Of a stretch of 11,458 nt of DNA, positions 1 through 5,896 are shown piece by piece. How positions within the stretch are numbered: the first letter of the stretch is position 1; every line of letters begins with the position of its first letter. The stretch spans positions 1-11,458 of the forward strand of contig CAJTOW010000122.1 in NCBI GenBank assembly GCA_910577655.1. The letters run 5' to 3'. The notes under the pieces are model-generated. The model searched no databases. It was not told where the DNA came from and worked only from the letters and a program-made list of their open reading frames with translations. This DNA comes from an uncultured Lachnospiraceae bacterium (GTDB lineage: Bacteria > Bacillota > Clostridia > Lachnospirales > Lachnospiraceae). The translations under genes and the position numbers were made by a program.

Positions 1-1
1 G

Positions 2-757
2 AATCTTCTCAAGATTGAGAAACTGATTCGGATCCTCTGTGATCTGCGGGGCGAGGGAAAGGATGTGGTGCTGGTGTCCTCCGGCGCCATCGCGGCAGGA
101 AGGCAGGCTCTGGGGATCAGCCGCAGGCCGGACACGCTCTCAGAGAAGCAGGCGCTGGCGGCAGTAGGGCAGGCCAGACTGATGATGGTGTACCAGAAGC
201 TGTTTTCCGAGTACAATTACACGGCGGCCCAGGTTCTCCTGACCAAGGATACCATGATCCAGGAGGGCTCCCGCTACAATGCCCAGAATACCTTTGATGA
301 GCTTCTGGAACTGGGAGTGATCCCGGTGGTCAATGAAAATGATACCGTCTCCACCCACGAGATCCAGTTCGGCGACAATGACAGGCTCTCTGCCATTGTG
401 GCAGCGCTGATCGGCGCGGATCTTCTGGTCCTTCTTTCTGACATAGACGGACTCTATACCGATGATCCCCACAAGAACCCGGAGGCCAGGTTCATCGGCT
501 TTGTGGAGGAGATCACGCCAGAGCTTCTGGAGATGGGAAAGGACAGCTCAGCCAGCAATGTAGGGACCGGGGGGATGGCGGCAAAACTGGCGGCTGCCCG
601 GATCGCCACAGACAGCGGATCCGACATGATCATTGCCAATGGGAATAATGTGGAGGTGATTCCGGAGATCATGGCTGGACGGAAGGTGGGGACACTTTTC
701 AAGGCCCACGAAAACCAGGATTTTGATCTGATGGATTATCTGAACTACCAGTATTGA
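2..757 (+). CDS. proB: Glutamate 5-kinase (gamma-glutamyl kinase), 5' end outside the window
   Basis: Cytoplasmic enzyme of the first step of proline synthesis: it phosphorylates L-glutamate with ATP to gamma-glutamyl phosphate, which is passed to ProA. The reading frame is open from base 2, so only the N-terminal ~20-30 residues are missing; 251 residues are visible. Amino-acid-kinase family landmarks appear in order: VLVSSGAIAAGR near the front, VVNENDTV and FGDNDRLSA (glutamate and phosphate binding), LLSDIDGLYTDDP (nucleotide region), and GTGGMAAKLAAA. The protein stops about 25 residues after the kinase fold (VGTLF), so it lacks the C-terminal PUA domain of the ~367-residue E. coli enzyme; the short form is known in other bacteria. 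It heads the run proB-DUF896-fthC-proA on the same strand, consistent with one operon. The family is certain from the motifs; the true start is not visible. Confidence 0.96.
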   Translation, partial: NLLKIEKLIRILCDLRGEGKDVVLVSSGAIAAGRQALGISRRPDTLSEKQALAAVGQARLMMVYQKLFSEYNYTAAQVLLTKDTMIQEGSRYNAQNTFDELLELGVIPVVNENDTVSTHEIQFGDNDRLSAIVAALIGADLLVLLSDIDGLYTDDPHKNPEARFIGFVEEITPELLEMGKDSSASNVGTGGMAAKLAAARIATDSGSDMIIANGNNVEVIPEIMAGRKVGTLFKAHENQDFDLMDYLNYQY

Positions 758-758
758 T

Positions 759-794
759 GGTAACAGTTTACGGGGCGGGGACCTGAACTGTTCC
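759..794. repeat. Short inverted repeat with GTAACAGTT / GAACTGTT arms
   Basis: Just after the proB stop, GGTAACAGTT (759-768) faces GAACTGTTCC (785-794). AACAGTT and AACTGTT pair perfectly over 7 bases around a G-rich loop. There is no T-run, so it is a poor terminator. The arms match those of the larger palindromic element at 4147-4282 (GTAACAGTTC and GAACTGTTAC), which suggests a degenerate relative of the same repeat family. It may alternatively be an mRNA processing or stability hairpin between proB and the next gene. Confidence 0.5.
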
Positions 795-832
795 ACAGAG
801 AGAAAATATAATGATCAAGGAGGATGACAAGG

Positions 833-1054
833 ATGGACCAGAAACAGATTGAGCGGATCAATGAGTTATACCATAAATCCCAGGCAGAGGGGCTGACCCC
901 GGAGGAGAAGGAGGAGCAGGCCAAGCTGAGAAAAGACTATATAGAGACGATCCGCAGGAATATGCGGGCAAATCTGAACAGCATCTCCATCCAGGAGAAG
1001 GATGGCAGCATCACGGACCTGGGGAAGAAATACGGCGGTGTGCAGAGTGAATAG
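833..1054 (+). CDS. DUF896 (YnzC/UPF0291 family) small protein
   Basis: A 73-residue, highly charged, mainly helical protein. Its beginning (MDQKQIERINELYHKSQAEG), then LTPEEKEEQAKLRKDYIETIRRN and a closing SI.I...G, follow the pattern of the DUF896 family, small cytoplasmic Firmicutes proteins related to B. subtilis YnzC. I know of no firm biochemical role for the family. I chose the ATG at 833 because AAGGAGG (817-823) ends 9 bases before it. The in-frame ATG at 824 directly abuts that ribosome binding site and is unlikely to be used. The gene sits 75 bases after proB and before the folate gene, inside the proline operon; this position gives no clear hint of function. Confidence 0.85.
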   Translation: MDQKQIERINELYHKSQAEGLTPEEKEEQAKLRKDYIETIRRNMRANLNSISIQEKDGSITDLGKKYGGVQSE

Positions 1055-1130
1055 CCATGGCGGACAAGGCGGGGGAAAGCTTTTGCCAGGAGCCAGGAAG
1101 CCAGAGAAGGAAGAGCAGTTTCAAACAGGT

Positions 1131-1781
1131 ATGGAAAAGCTTCCGCCCCCAGACAAAAATACGGTCAGGGCAAGGATGCGCAGGCTCCGCCGGGAGCTGG
1201 ATGTATCCCAGAAGGCAGAGATGGACCGGTGTCTTTGCCGGAATCTGTTAGAGCTTGGGGCTGTCCGGGAGGCGGAGGCCGTGTATTTGTTCGCTTCATT
1301 CCGGGATGAACCGGATACCTTCCGGATCTTTAGGGAGCTGACAGCCCAAAATGTCCGTGTGGCATTTCCAAGGGTCAGCGGGAATGATATGGAATTCTAC
1401 TGGACAGAAGGGCCGGAACAGCTGGCGGCCGGATACAGCGGGATCCCGGAGCCGGATACGGCCTGCTTAAGGGCGGACGCACCTGCCGCCCCGGTCATTA
1501 TGCCGGGACTGGCTTTCACCCCGGACGGAGGACGGATCGGCTATGGAGGCGGATATTATGACCGGTTTCTGGCCAGAGAGCCGGAGCATGAAAGGATCGC
1601 CCTGGCTTATCCCTTTCAGATTCTGAAAGAGCTGCCGGTGGAGGAGCAGGATGTACCGGTCCGGCAGATCGTGACAATAAACGGTGTGATCCTATGCAAC
1701 AAATATATTTGGGAGGAGATTGGCAATGGAACTGACAGAAATTGGAAAACGGGCCAAAAAGGCGGCAGCATATCTGAATAA
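1131..1781 (+). CDS. 5-formyltetrahydrofolate cyclo-ligase (5,10-methenyl-THF synthetase)
   Basis: Converts 5-formyl-THF plus ATP to 5,10-methenyl-THF, returning stored folate to the one-carbon pool. The 216-residue protein has the family's basic N-terminus (residues 10-25, K..VR..MRRLRREL) and the signature at residues 125-147: MPGLAFTPDGGR, then IGYGGGYYDRFL, the glycine-rich phosphate/folate loop. Family members usually run 180-200 residues and end soon after the strand seen here as VPVRQIVT (176-182). This one has about 33 extra residues, and the last 19 codons overlap proA in another frame. The start is uncertain: the ATG at 1131 gives the expected N-terminus but has only a weak ribosome binding site. 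The frame stays open back to 1002 inside the DUF896 gene, with possible GTG starts at 1038 and 1047. Names used for this gene include fthC, ygfA and yqgN. Confidence 0.9.
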   Translation: MEKLPPPDKNTVRARMRRLRRELDVSQKAEMDRCLCRNLLELGAVREAEAVYLFASFRDEPDTFRIFRELTAQNVRVAFPRVSGNDMEFYWTEGPEQLAAGYSGIPEPDTACLRADAPAAPVIMPGLAFTPDGGRIGYGGGYYDRFLAREPEHERIALAYPFQILKELPVEEQDVPVRQIVTINGVILCNKYIWEEIGNGTDRNWKTGQKGGSISE

Positions 1782-2967
1782 TCTTGGACAGACAAAGAAG
1801 AATCATGGCCTGATGGCGGCTGCGGCTGCCCTGGAGGAAGGTATGGAGGAGATTCTGGCGGCAAACCAGAAGGATCTGGAACGGGCCAGGGCCAACGGGA
1901 TGCCTCCTTCCCTGCTGGACCGTCTGGCCCTGGATGGGGGGCGGGTCCAGGCCATGGCTGGGGGGCTCCGGGAGATTGTGGCTCTGGAGGATCCGGTGGG
2001 GGAGGTGGTTTCCATGAAGCCAAGGCCCAACGGTCTTCTGATCGGGAAGAAGCGGGTACCTTTAGGAGTCATAGGGATCATCTACGAGGCACGGCCCAAT
2101 GTGACGGCGGATGCTTTTGGACTCTGCTTTAAGACGGGAAATGCCGTAATCCTGAAAGGAGGCAGCGACGCCATCGAGTCCAACCAGGCCATTGTCCGGT
2201 GGCTGGGGAAGGGCCTTAAGGATGCAGGACTTCTTGAGGACGCGGTGCAGCTGGTGACTGCCACAGACCGGGAGACTACCAGGGCCCTGATGCGGATGAA
2301 TGCCTACGTGGATGTGCTGATCCCAAGGGGAGGCGCAGGTCTGATCCGGACTGTGGTGGAGAACAGCACGGTGCCGGTGATTGAGACTGGAACCGGAAAC
2401 TGCCATATCTATGTGGACGCGTCGGCAGATCTGGATATGGCCATTTCCATCATCATCAATGCCAAGACCCAGAGAACCGGTGTCTGCAATGCCTGCGAAT
2501 CCCTGGTGGTTCACAGAAGTGTTGCGAAGACATTTCTCCCAATGCTGCAAAAGGCTCTGGAGGTGTATCCGGTGGAAGTCCGGGCGGACGCGGAGGCCTG
2601 GGGGATGGTATCTGGATTCAGGAAAGCCACAGAGGAGGACTGGGGAACCGAGTATCTGGATTACATCCTGTCCCTGAAGCTGGTGGATTCTCTGGAGGAA
2701 GCCATCGCCCATATCAACCACTACAATACAGGCCATTCGGAAGCCATCATCACCCGTGACTATGACAACGCCCAGCGTTTTCTTAATGAGATCGACGCGG
2801 CGGCGGTATATGTGAATGCCTCCACCCGGTTCACTGACGGCAATGAGTTCGGTTTCGGAGCGGAGATCGGGATCAGTACCCAGAAGCTCCACGCCAGAGG
2901 CCCCATGGGCCTGGAAGCACTGACCACTACAAAATATATCATATATGGAAATGGGCAGGTGCGGTGA
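1726..2967 (+). CDS. proA: Gamma-glutamyl phosphate reductase (glutamate-5-semialdehyde dehydrogenase)
   Basis: Reduces gamma-glutamyl phosphate with NADPH to glutamate-5-semialdehyde, which cyclises to pyrroline-5-carboxylate; it works directly after ProB. The 413-residue length is typical. Family landmarks include VPLGVIGIIYEARPNVT (111-127), LKGGSDA (143-149), and the catalytic cysteine loop TGVCNACES with Cys257 as the expected nucleophile. The C-terminus GPMGLEALTTTKYI is also characteristic. The ATG at 1726 is preceded by GGGAGGAG (1711-1718, 7-base spacing), which makes it preferable to the TTG two codons upstream. The start lies inside the cyclo-ligase frame (56-base overlap), implying coupled translation. 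No GC-rich hairpin with a T-run follows the stop, so transcription may read on toward yiaK. Confidence 0.97.
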   Translation: MELTEIGKRAKKAAAYLNNLGQTKKNHGLMAAAAALEEGMEEILAANQKDLERARANGMPPSLLDRLALDGGRVQAMAGGLREIVALEDPVGEVVSMKPRPNGLLIGKKRVPLGVIGIIYEARPNVTADAFGLCFKTGNAVILKGGSDAIESNQAIVRWLGKGLKDAGLLEDAVQLVTATDRETTRALMRMNAYVDVLIPRGGAGLIRTVVENSTVPVIETGTGNCHIYVDASADLDMAISIIINAKTQRTGVCNACESLVVHRSVAKTFLPMLQKALEVYPVEVRADAEAWGMVSGFRKATEEDWGTEYLDYILSLKLVDSLEEAIAHINHYNTGHSEAIITRDYDNAQRFLNEIDAAAVYVNASTRFTDGNEFGFGAEIGISTQKLHARGPMGLEALTTTKYIIYGNGQVR

Positions 2968-2980
2968 GTCTGGGTTTGTG

Positions 2981-3006
2981 TAATTTGCACAAATAATTTG
3001 CACAAA
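2981..3006. repeat. Perfect tandem 13-bp repeat upstream of the yiaK promoter
   Basis: TAATTTGCACAAA occurs twice back to back (2981-2993 and 2994-3006). The first copy also forms an inverted repeat with TTTGTG at 2975-2980 (TTTGTG-N7-CACAAA). Relative to the predicted yiaK start of transcription near 3059, the copies lie at about -78 to -53, a usual place for activator sites. The repeats are read directly; a regulatory role is inferred. Confidence 0.55.
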
Positions 3007-3023
3007 AATAGTAAAAAACACAA

Positions 3024-3052
3024 TTGCAATCGATTGCGAAATAGATTATGAT
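3024..3052 (+). promoter_or_regulatory. Predicted sigma-A promoter of yiaK
   Basis: The -35 box TTGCAA (3024-3029) and the -10 box TATGAT (3047-3052) are separated by exactly 17 bases, in an A/T-rich intergenic stretch. Transcription would start near 3059, leaving a leader of about 47 bases before the yiaK ATG. A perfect palindrome overlaps the -35 box and spacer, so repression by steric block is likely. Confidence 0.7.
3026..3037. promoter_or_regulatory. LacI/GalR-type operator palindrome
   Basis: GCAATCGATTGC is a perfect 12-bp palindrome with a central CG, within TTGCAATCGATTGCGAA. A central CG flanked by symmetric arms is the usual form of LacI/GalR-family operators. It deviates from the CcpA cre consensus at several positions, so a specific sugar-acid repressor is more likely than general catabolite control. 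It covers part of the -35 box. No LacI-family gene is in this window, so the repressor would be encoded elsewhere. Confidence 0.6.
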
Positions 3053-3105
3053 AGAACCATCAAAAGCAGTGAGCAACAAAATCACAGGAAAAGGAAGGGT
3101 ATGTC

Positions 3106-4110
3106 ATGTTAAGAATCAAGTACGAGGATCTGTTAAAAGAATTTAAGAGGGTACTAATCAGCCGGGGGTTCACTGAGAAGAATGCCCAGGATGCGGCTAC
3201 TGTATTTGCCCAGAACAGTCTGGACGGCATCTACAGCCACGGGATCAACCGTTTCCCAAGAGTCGTAGAATATCTGGACAAGGGCGAGATCAAGCCGGAT
3301 GTGGTAGCCACCTGCGAGATGGCCATGGGCGCCATCGAGAGATGGAACGGCCACAGAGGCTTTGGCCCCCTCAATGCCAAGCAGGCCATGGACCGTGCCT
3401 GCGAACTGGCTAAGGAGCACGGCATCGGCATGGTAGCCCTTGGCAATAACAACCACTGGATGCGCGGCGGCAGCTATGGCTGGCAGGCAGCGGACCAGGG
3501 CTGCATCGGCATCTGCTGGTCCAACACCATGCCCAACATGCCTGCATGGGGCGCCAAGGACCGCAAGATCGGCAACAACCCCTTCATCTTCGCAGTGCCC
3601 AAGAGCAACGGGGACCATGTAGTGGTTGACTGTGCAGTATCCCAGTTCTCCTACGGCAAGATCGAGGAGGCCAAGCTGAAGGGCCAGCAGCTTCCGGTAC
3701 CGGGCGGCTACGATGAGGAAGGCAACCTGACCACGGATCCGGCAGCCATCGAGAAGACCTGGAGAGTGCTTCCCATGGGTTACTGGAAGGGCAGCGGCAT
3801 CTCCATCCTGCTGGATCTGATTTCCACCGTCCTGACCAATGCCAACTCCGTACAGAAGATCGGTACCTTTGGGGATGAGGTAGGCCTGTCCCAGATCATG
3901 ATTGCTATTGATCCTTCCAAGTTCCAGGACAGTTCCGTGACCGACGGCATCGTGGACGAGCTGGTGGCTGACATCAAGTCCTCCGAGCCGATCAAGGAAG
4001 GCGGCCAGGTATTCTATCCCGGTGAGATCGAGATCAATACCAGAAGGGACAACATGGAGAATGGTATCCCGGTGATCGAAGAGAAGTGGGAGTCTGTGCT
4101 GGCTATGTAA
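3106..4110 (+). CDS. yiaK: 2,3-diketo-L-gulonate reductase (YiaK/DlgD, Ldh_2 family)
   Basis: Predicted cytoplasmic NAD(P)H-dependent reductase converting 2,3-diketo-L-gulonate to 3-keto-L-gulonate. The 334 residues cover the whole malate/L-lactate dehydrogenase (Ldh_2) fold. Several stretches match what I recall of E. coli YiaK: RVLISRG (15-21), the active-site segment YSHGINRFPR with His45 as the expected catalytic residue, HGIGMVAL followed by NHWMRGGSYGWQAA, IGICW, PAWGAKDRKIG, and LPMGYWKGSGISILLDLI. The start at 3106 has AAGGAAGG (3091-3098) 7 bases upstream; an ATG at 3101 is out of frame. It has its own promoter and LacI-type operator. The TRAP transporter genes that follow parallel E. 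coli yiaKLMNO, though here a 458-base gap intervenes and no yiaL is present. The family is firm; the exact substrate rests on similarity and context, and a related sugar acid is possible. Confidence 0.88.
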   Translation: MLRIKYEDLLKEFKRVLISRGFTEKNAQDAATVFAQNSLDGIYSHGINRFPRVVEYLDKGEIKPDVVATCEMAMGAIERWNGHRGFGPLNAKQAMDRACELAKEHGIGMVALGNNNHWMRGGSYGWQAADQGCIGICWSNTMPNMPAWGAKDRKIGNNPFIFAVPKSNGDHVVVDCAVSQFSYGKIEEAKLKGQQLPVPGGYDEEGNLTTDPAAIEKTWRVLPMGYWKGSGISILLDLISTVLTNANSVQKIGTFGDEVGLSQIMIAIDPSKFQDSSVTDGIVDELVADIKSSEPIKEGGQVFYPGEIEINTRRDNMENGIPVIEEKWESVLAM

Positions 4111-4146
4111 TCCGGGACAGTGTGTATAGCTTTGTCTTATATGGTT

Positions 4147-4282
4147 GTAACAGTTCAGACGGCCCTTGAACTGTTACGGCATCTGCCCATGAGAATCGCT
4201 ACGCGATGGGGCAGATGCCCTCCGGCCACTACGTTTTCGTACGGTCAGCGCAGCGAGTGCGCAGACCTGTCTGAACTGTTAC
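4147..4282. repeat. 136-bp palindromic element bounded by 14-bp inverted repeats
   Basis: GTAACAGTTCAGAC (4147-4160) and GTCTGAACTGTTAC (4269-4282) are perfect inverted repeats. The right-end 10-mer GAACTGTTAC recurs inside at 4168-4177, so the left arm can also form a local 11-bp hairpin with a 9-base loop. Further stems inside are GGCATCTGCCCAT (4178-4190) with ATGGGGCAGATGCC (4206-4219), holding a small ATCGC/GCGAT tip (4195-4199/4203-4207), and GGTC.GCGCA (4243-4252) with TGCGC.GACC (4258-4267). No coding capacity or T-run is seen. The design suits a REP-like or MITE-like intergenic repeat, or an RNA with two competing folds. It separates yiaK from dctP and may also limit read-through. 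Confidence 0.7.
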
Positions 4283-4311
4283 TTCTGGGTACATTTTCAC
4301 AAAGAAAATCA

Positions 4312-4351
4312 TTGAAATACAGTTGAAATGAGTCATAATATATGCTAAAAT
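4312..4351 (+). promoter_or_regulatory. Predicted promoter(s) for the TRAP transporter genes
   Basis: Two overlapping candidates exist: TTGAAA (4312-4317) with CATAAT (4334-4339), 16-base spacing, and TTGAAA (4323-4328) with TAAAAT (4346-4351), 17-base spacing. Either would give dctP its own transcript starting just after the palindromic element. I cannot tell which is used. The stretch is A/T-rich compared with its surroundings, which supports a promoter. Confidence 0.5.
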
Positions 4352-4568
4352 TCCGTTAAGGGCCTGATGGCCGGTGGAACAGCTGTTATTTTTGACGTAC
4401 CGGTCCAGGGAGTTTGTCTGGGCGGATGCGTTCTGGCAGCAGGTCGTGGTGATCCGTCCTCTATATGGGAATGCATGAGGAGAGAGGATACCGGCCCTGA
4501 AATTTCTTTACGGTACCGGTGCGGGAACGGCGGTCCGTAAAAATAAAGCAAAGAAGGGAAAAAGAATT
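4352..4568 (+). other. Long, possibly structured leader of dctP
   Basis: About 200 bases with no credible gene lie between the predicted promoter and the dctP ribosome binding site (AAGGGA, 4554-4559). It holds an AACAGCTGTT palindrome (4378-4387), a long-range pair GGCCGGT (4369-4375) with ACCGGCC (4490-4496), and a hairpin TTTACGG...CCGTAAA just before the gene. I do not recognise a known riboswitch class. A structured leader controlling dctP is possible but unproven. Confidence 0.3.
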
Positions 4569-5660
4569 ATGAAGAAAAAATTATCACTGTTATTGGCAGG
4601 CGCTCTTGTAGCAGCATCTCTGGCAGGCTGTGGAGGCGGCGGTGGTGCGGCAGCCCCGGCAGCTCCGGCAGCAGGCGGGGACGCGGCGGCAGCCCCGGCA
4701 GCAGACAGCGGGAGTGCGGCAGCAGAGCTGAACCTGATCATTGCTTCCAATCAGACTTCCCTGGACAACCCGTATTCCTATGGTATGGACAAGTTCAAAG
4801 AGGTGCTGGAGGATATTTCCGGCGGCAAGATCTCTGTGACCGTACATAAAGGAACCCTGGGTGAGAATGAGAACGAGCTGATCGAGAAGCTGGAGATGGG
4901 CGCTGCTTCCATGGTAGTTGCTTCTCCCGGATTCATGACTGCTATCGGTGTTCCGGAAGTGGATATCTTCTCCCTGAACTATCTGTTTGACAGCTTCGAC
5001 CACTGGGAGAAGTGTCTGGACGGCGAGTTTGGTGAAAAGATGAAAGCAACGGTTTCCGAGAAGACCGGCAACAATTTCCGTATCATGGCTTACTGGTCCT
5101 CCTCTGTACGTGATTACTACGGCAAGAAGGACATCACCAAACCGGATGATCTGAAGGGCATGACGATCCGTACCCAGTCTTCTCAGGTACAGCAGGACTT
5201 CTGGAAGGCCTGCGGCGCTATCCCGACCTCTGTGGCATGGGGTGAGCTGTACCAGGCACTGCAGCAGGGTGTTGTGGATTCTGCTGAGAATGACTACACC
5301 AGCTTCATGCTGAAGGAGCATCACAAGACTGACAACGGCAAGCACATCGCAGAGACTCATCATGACTACACCACCCGTCTTCTTCTGATGAGCGGTAATT
5401 TCTATGACAGCCTGACCGACGAGCAGAAGGGCTGGATCGACGAGGCTGTTGAGGCCTGCACCCAGGAAGAGCGTGAGGTTGTTTACCGCATGTTCAAGGA
5501 GTCCAAGGAGAAGGTCATCGCTGACGGCGCCATTGTGACTGAGTTTGACGACCTGGACATTGATGCCTTCAAGGCACTGGCACTTCCCATCCAGGATAAG
5601 TTCGCGGAAGACAACAACATGACTGCAGAGCTGGAGATGATCCGCGCGGCAGCAGAGTAA
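4569..5660 (+). CDS. dctP: TRAP transporter substrate-binding lipoprotein (DctP/YiaO type)
   Basis: Extracytoplasmic solute receptor that captures a carboxylate-bearing substrate and delivers it to the DctQ/DctM membrane complex. The 363-residue protein has a lipoprotein signal (MKKKLSLLLAGALVAASLAG followed by Cys21; lipobox LAGC), so it is anchored to the outer face of the membrane as expected in a Gram-positive cell. A Gly/Ala/Pro-rich spacer (22-52) precedes the DctP domain (about 55-355). Typical features are TLGENENELIEKLEMGAASM, the conserved arginine in GMTIRTQSS (Arg201) that usually binds the ligand carboxylate, a second arginine at 181 in a segment comparable with YiaO, and WGELYQALQQGVVDSAEN. 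Pairing with yiaK suggests 2,3-diketo-L-gulonate or a related sugar acid. The wide gaps on both sides and the downstream hairpins suggest expression above that of the membrane subunits. Confidence 0.93.
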   Translation: MKKKLSLLLAGALVAASLAGCGGGGGAAAPAAPAAGGDAAAAPAADSGSAAAELNLIIASNQTSLDNPYSYGMDKFKEVLEDISGGKISVTVHKGTLGENENELIEKLEMGAASMVVASPGFMTAIGVPEVDIFSLNYLFDSFDHWEKCLDGEFGEKMKATVSEKTGNNFRIMAYWSSSVRDYYGKKDITKPDDLKGMTIRTQSSQVQQDFWKACGAIPTSVAWGELYQALQQGVVDSAENDYTSFMLKEHHKTDNGKHIAETHHDYTTRLLLMSGNFYDSLTDEQKGWIDEAVEACTQEEREVVYRMFKESKEKVIADGAIVTEFDDLDIDAFKALALPIQDKFAEDNNMTAELEMIRAAAE

Positions 5661-5722
5661 TGTATTATCAATTTTGATCTATAGGGGTTTGCATTCATCA
5701 GAGAAGGTTTGCCACCGGCAGC

Positions 5723-5822
5723 TTCCGGGATGCTCCGGCATCCGGGAGAGGTTCCGGCGTCCTTCCTGGAATGAAACCGTGGAACACAGCAGTCACCTGG
5801 GAGACTGGGTGGCTGTTGTTCC
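5723..5822 (+). other. Two strong hairpins between dctP and dctQ
   Basis: The first hairpin is GGATGC (5728-5733), loop TCCG, GCATCC (5738-5743), extended past a G/G mismatch by CC/GG (5725-5726/5745-5746). The second pairs GGAACACAGCAGTCACC (5781-5797) with GGTGGCTGTTGTTCC (5808-5822), with small bulges. Neither is followed by a T-run, so they are not standard terminators. Such hairpins downstream of binding-protein genes commonly protect the upstream mRNA from 3' decay, giving more receptor than permease; that role is inferred here. A further small GAACTG-free stem, GAAACT/AGTTTC, is at 5840-5856. Confidence 0.5.
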
Positions 5823-5896
5823 GTCTAAAACCCCATAAAGAAACTGTTAAAGTTTCAGACAGTAACCTTAATTTGTAACGGAGAAGGAGAGCAAAA

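Noticed and set aside
783..812. Perfect TATAAT at 807-812 as a promoter for the DUF896 gene
   Set aside because: The -35 region is poor, and transcription would start near 819, inside the ribosome binding site at 817-823; more likely chance in A/T-rich sequence.
2062..3021. Long open frame on the minus strand opposite proA (about 319 codons)
   Set aside because: Lies antisense to a clear ProA protein; its translation shows no family features and is rich in His, Cys and Ser, as expected from the antisense frame of a GC-biased gene.
3024..3040. CcpA cre site at the yiaK palindrome
   Set aside because: At least three deviations from the cre consensus; a specific LacI-family operator fits better.
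4120..4326. 68-codon plus-strand frame across the palindromic element
   Set aside because: Its codons are dictated by the inverted repeats, no ribosome binding site precedes it, and the product resembles nothing known.
4352..4568. Known riboswitch in the dctP leader
   Set aside because: I looked for familiar conserved cores and recognised none; only generic pairing segments are present.
4590..5363. 257-codon minus-strand frame opposite dctP
   Set aside because: Antisense to an intact DctP lipoprotein; the Cys/Arg-rich end is the reverse of the Gly/Ala linker.
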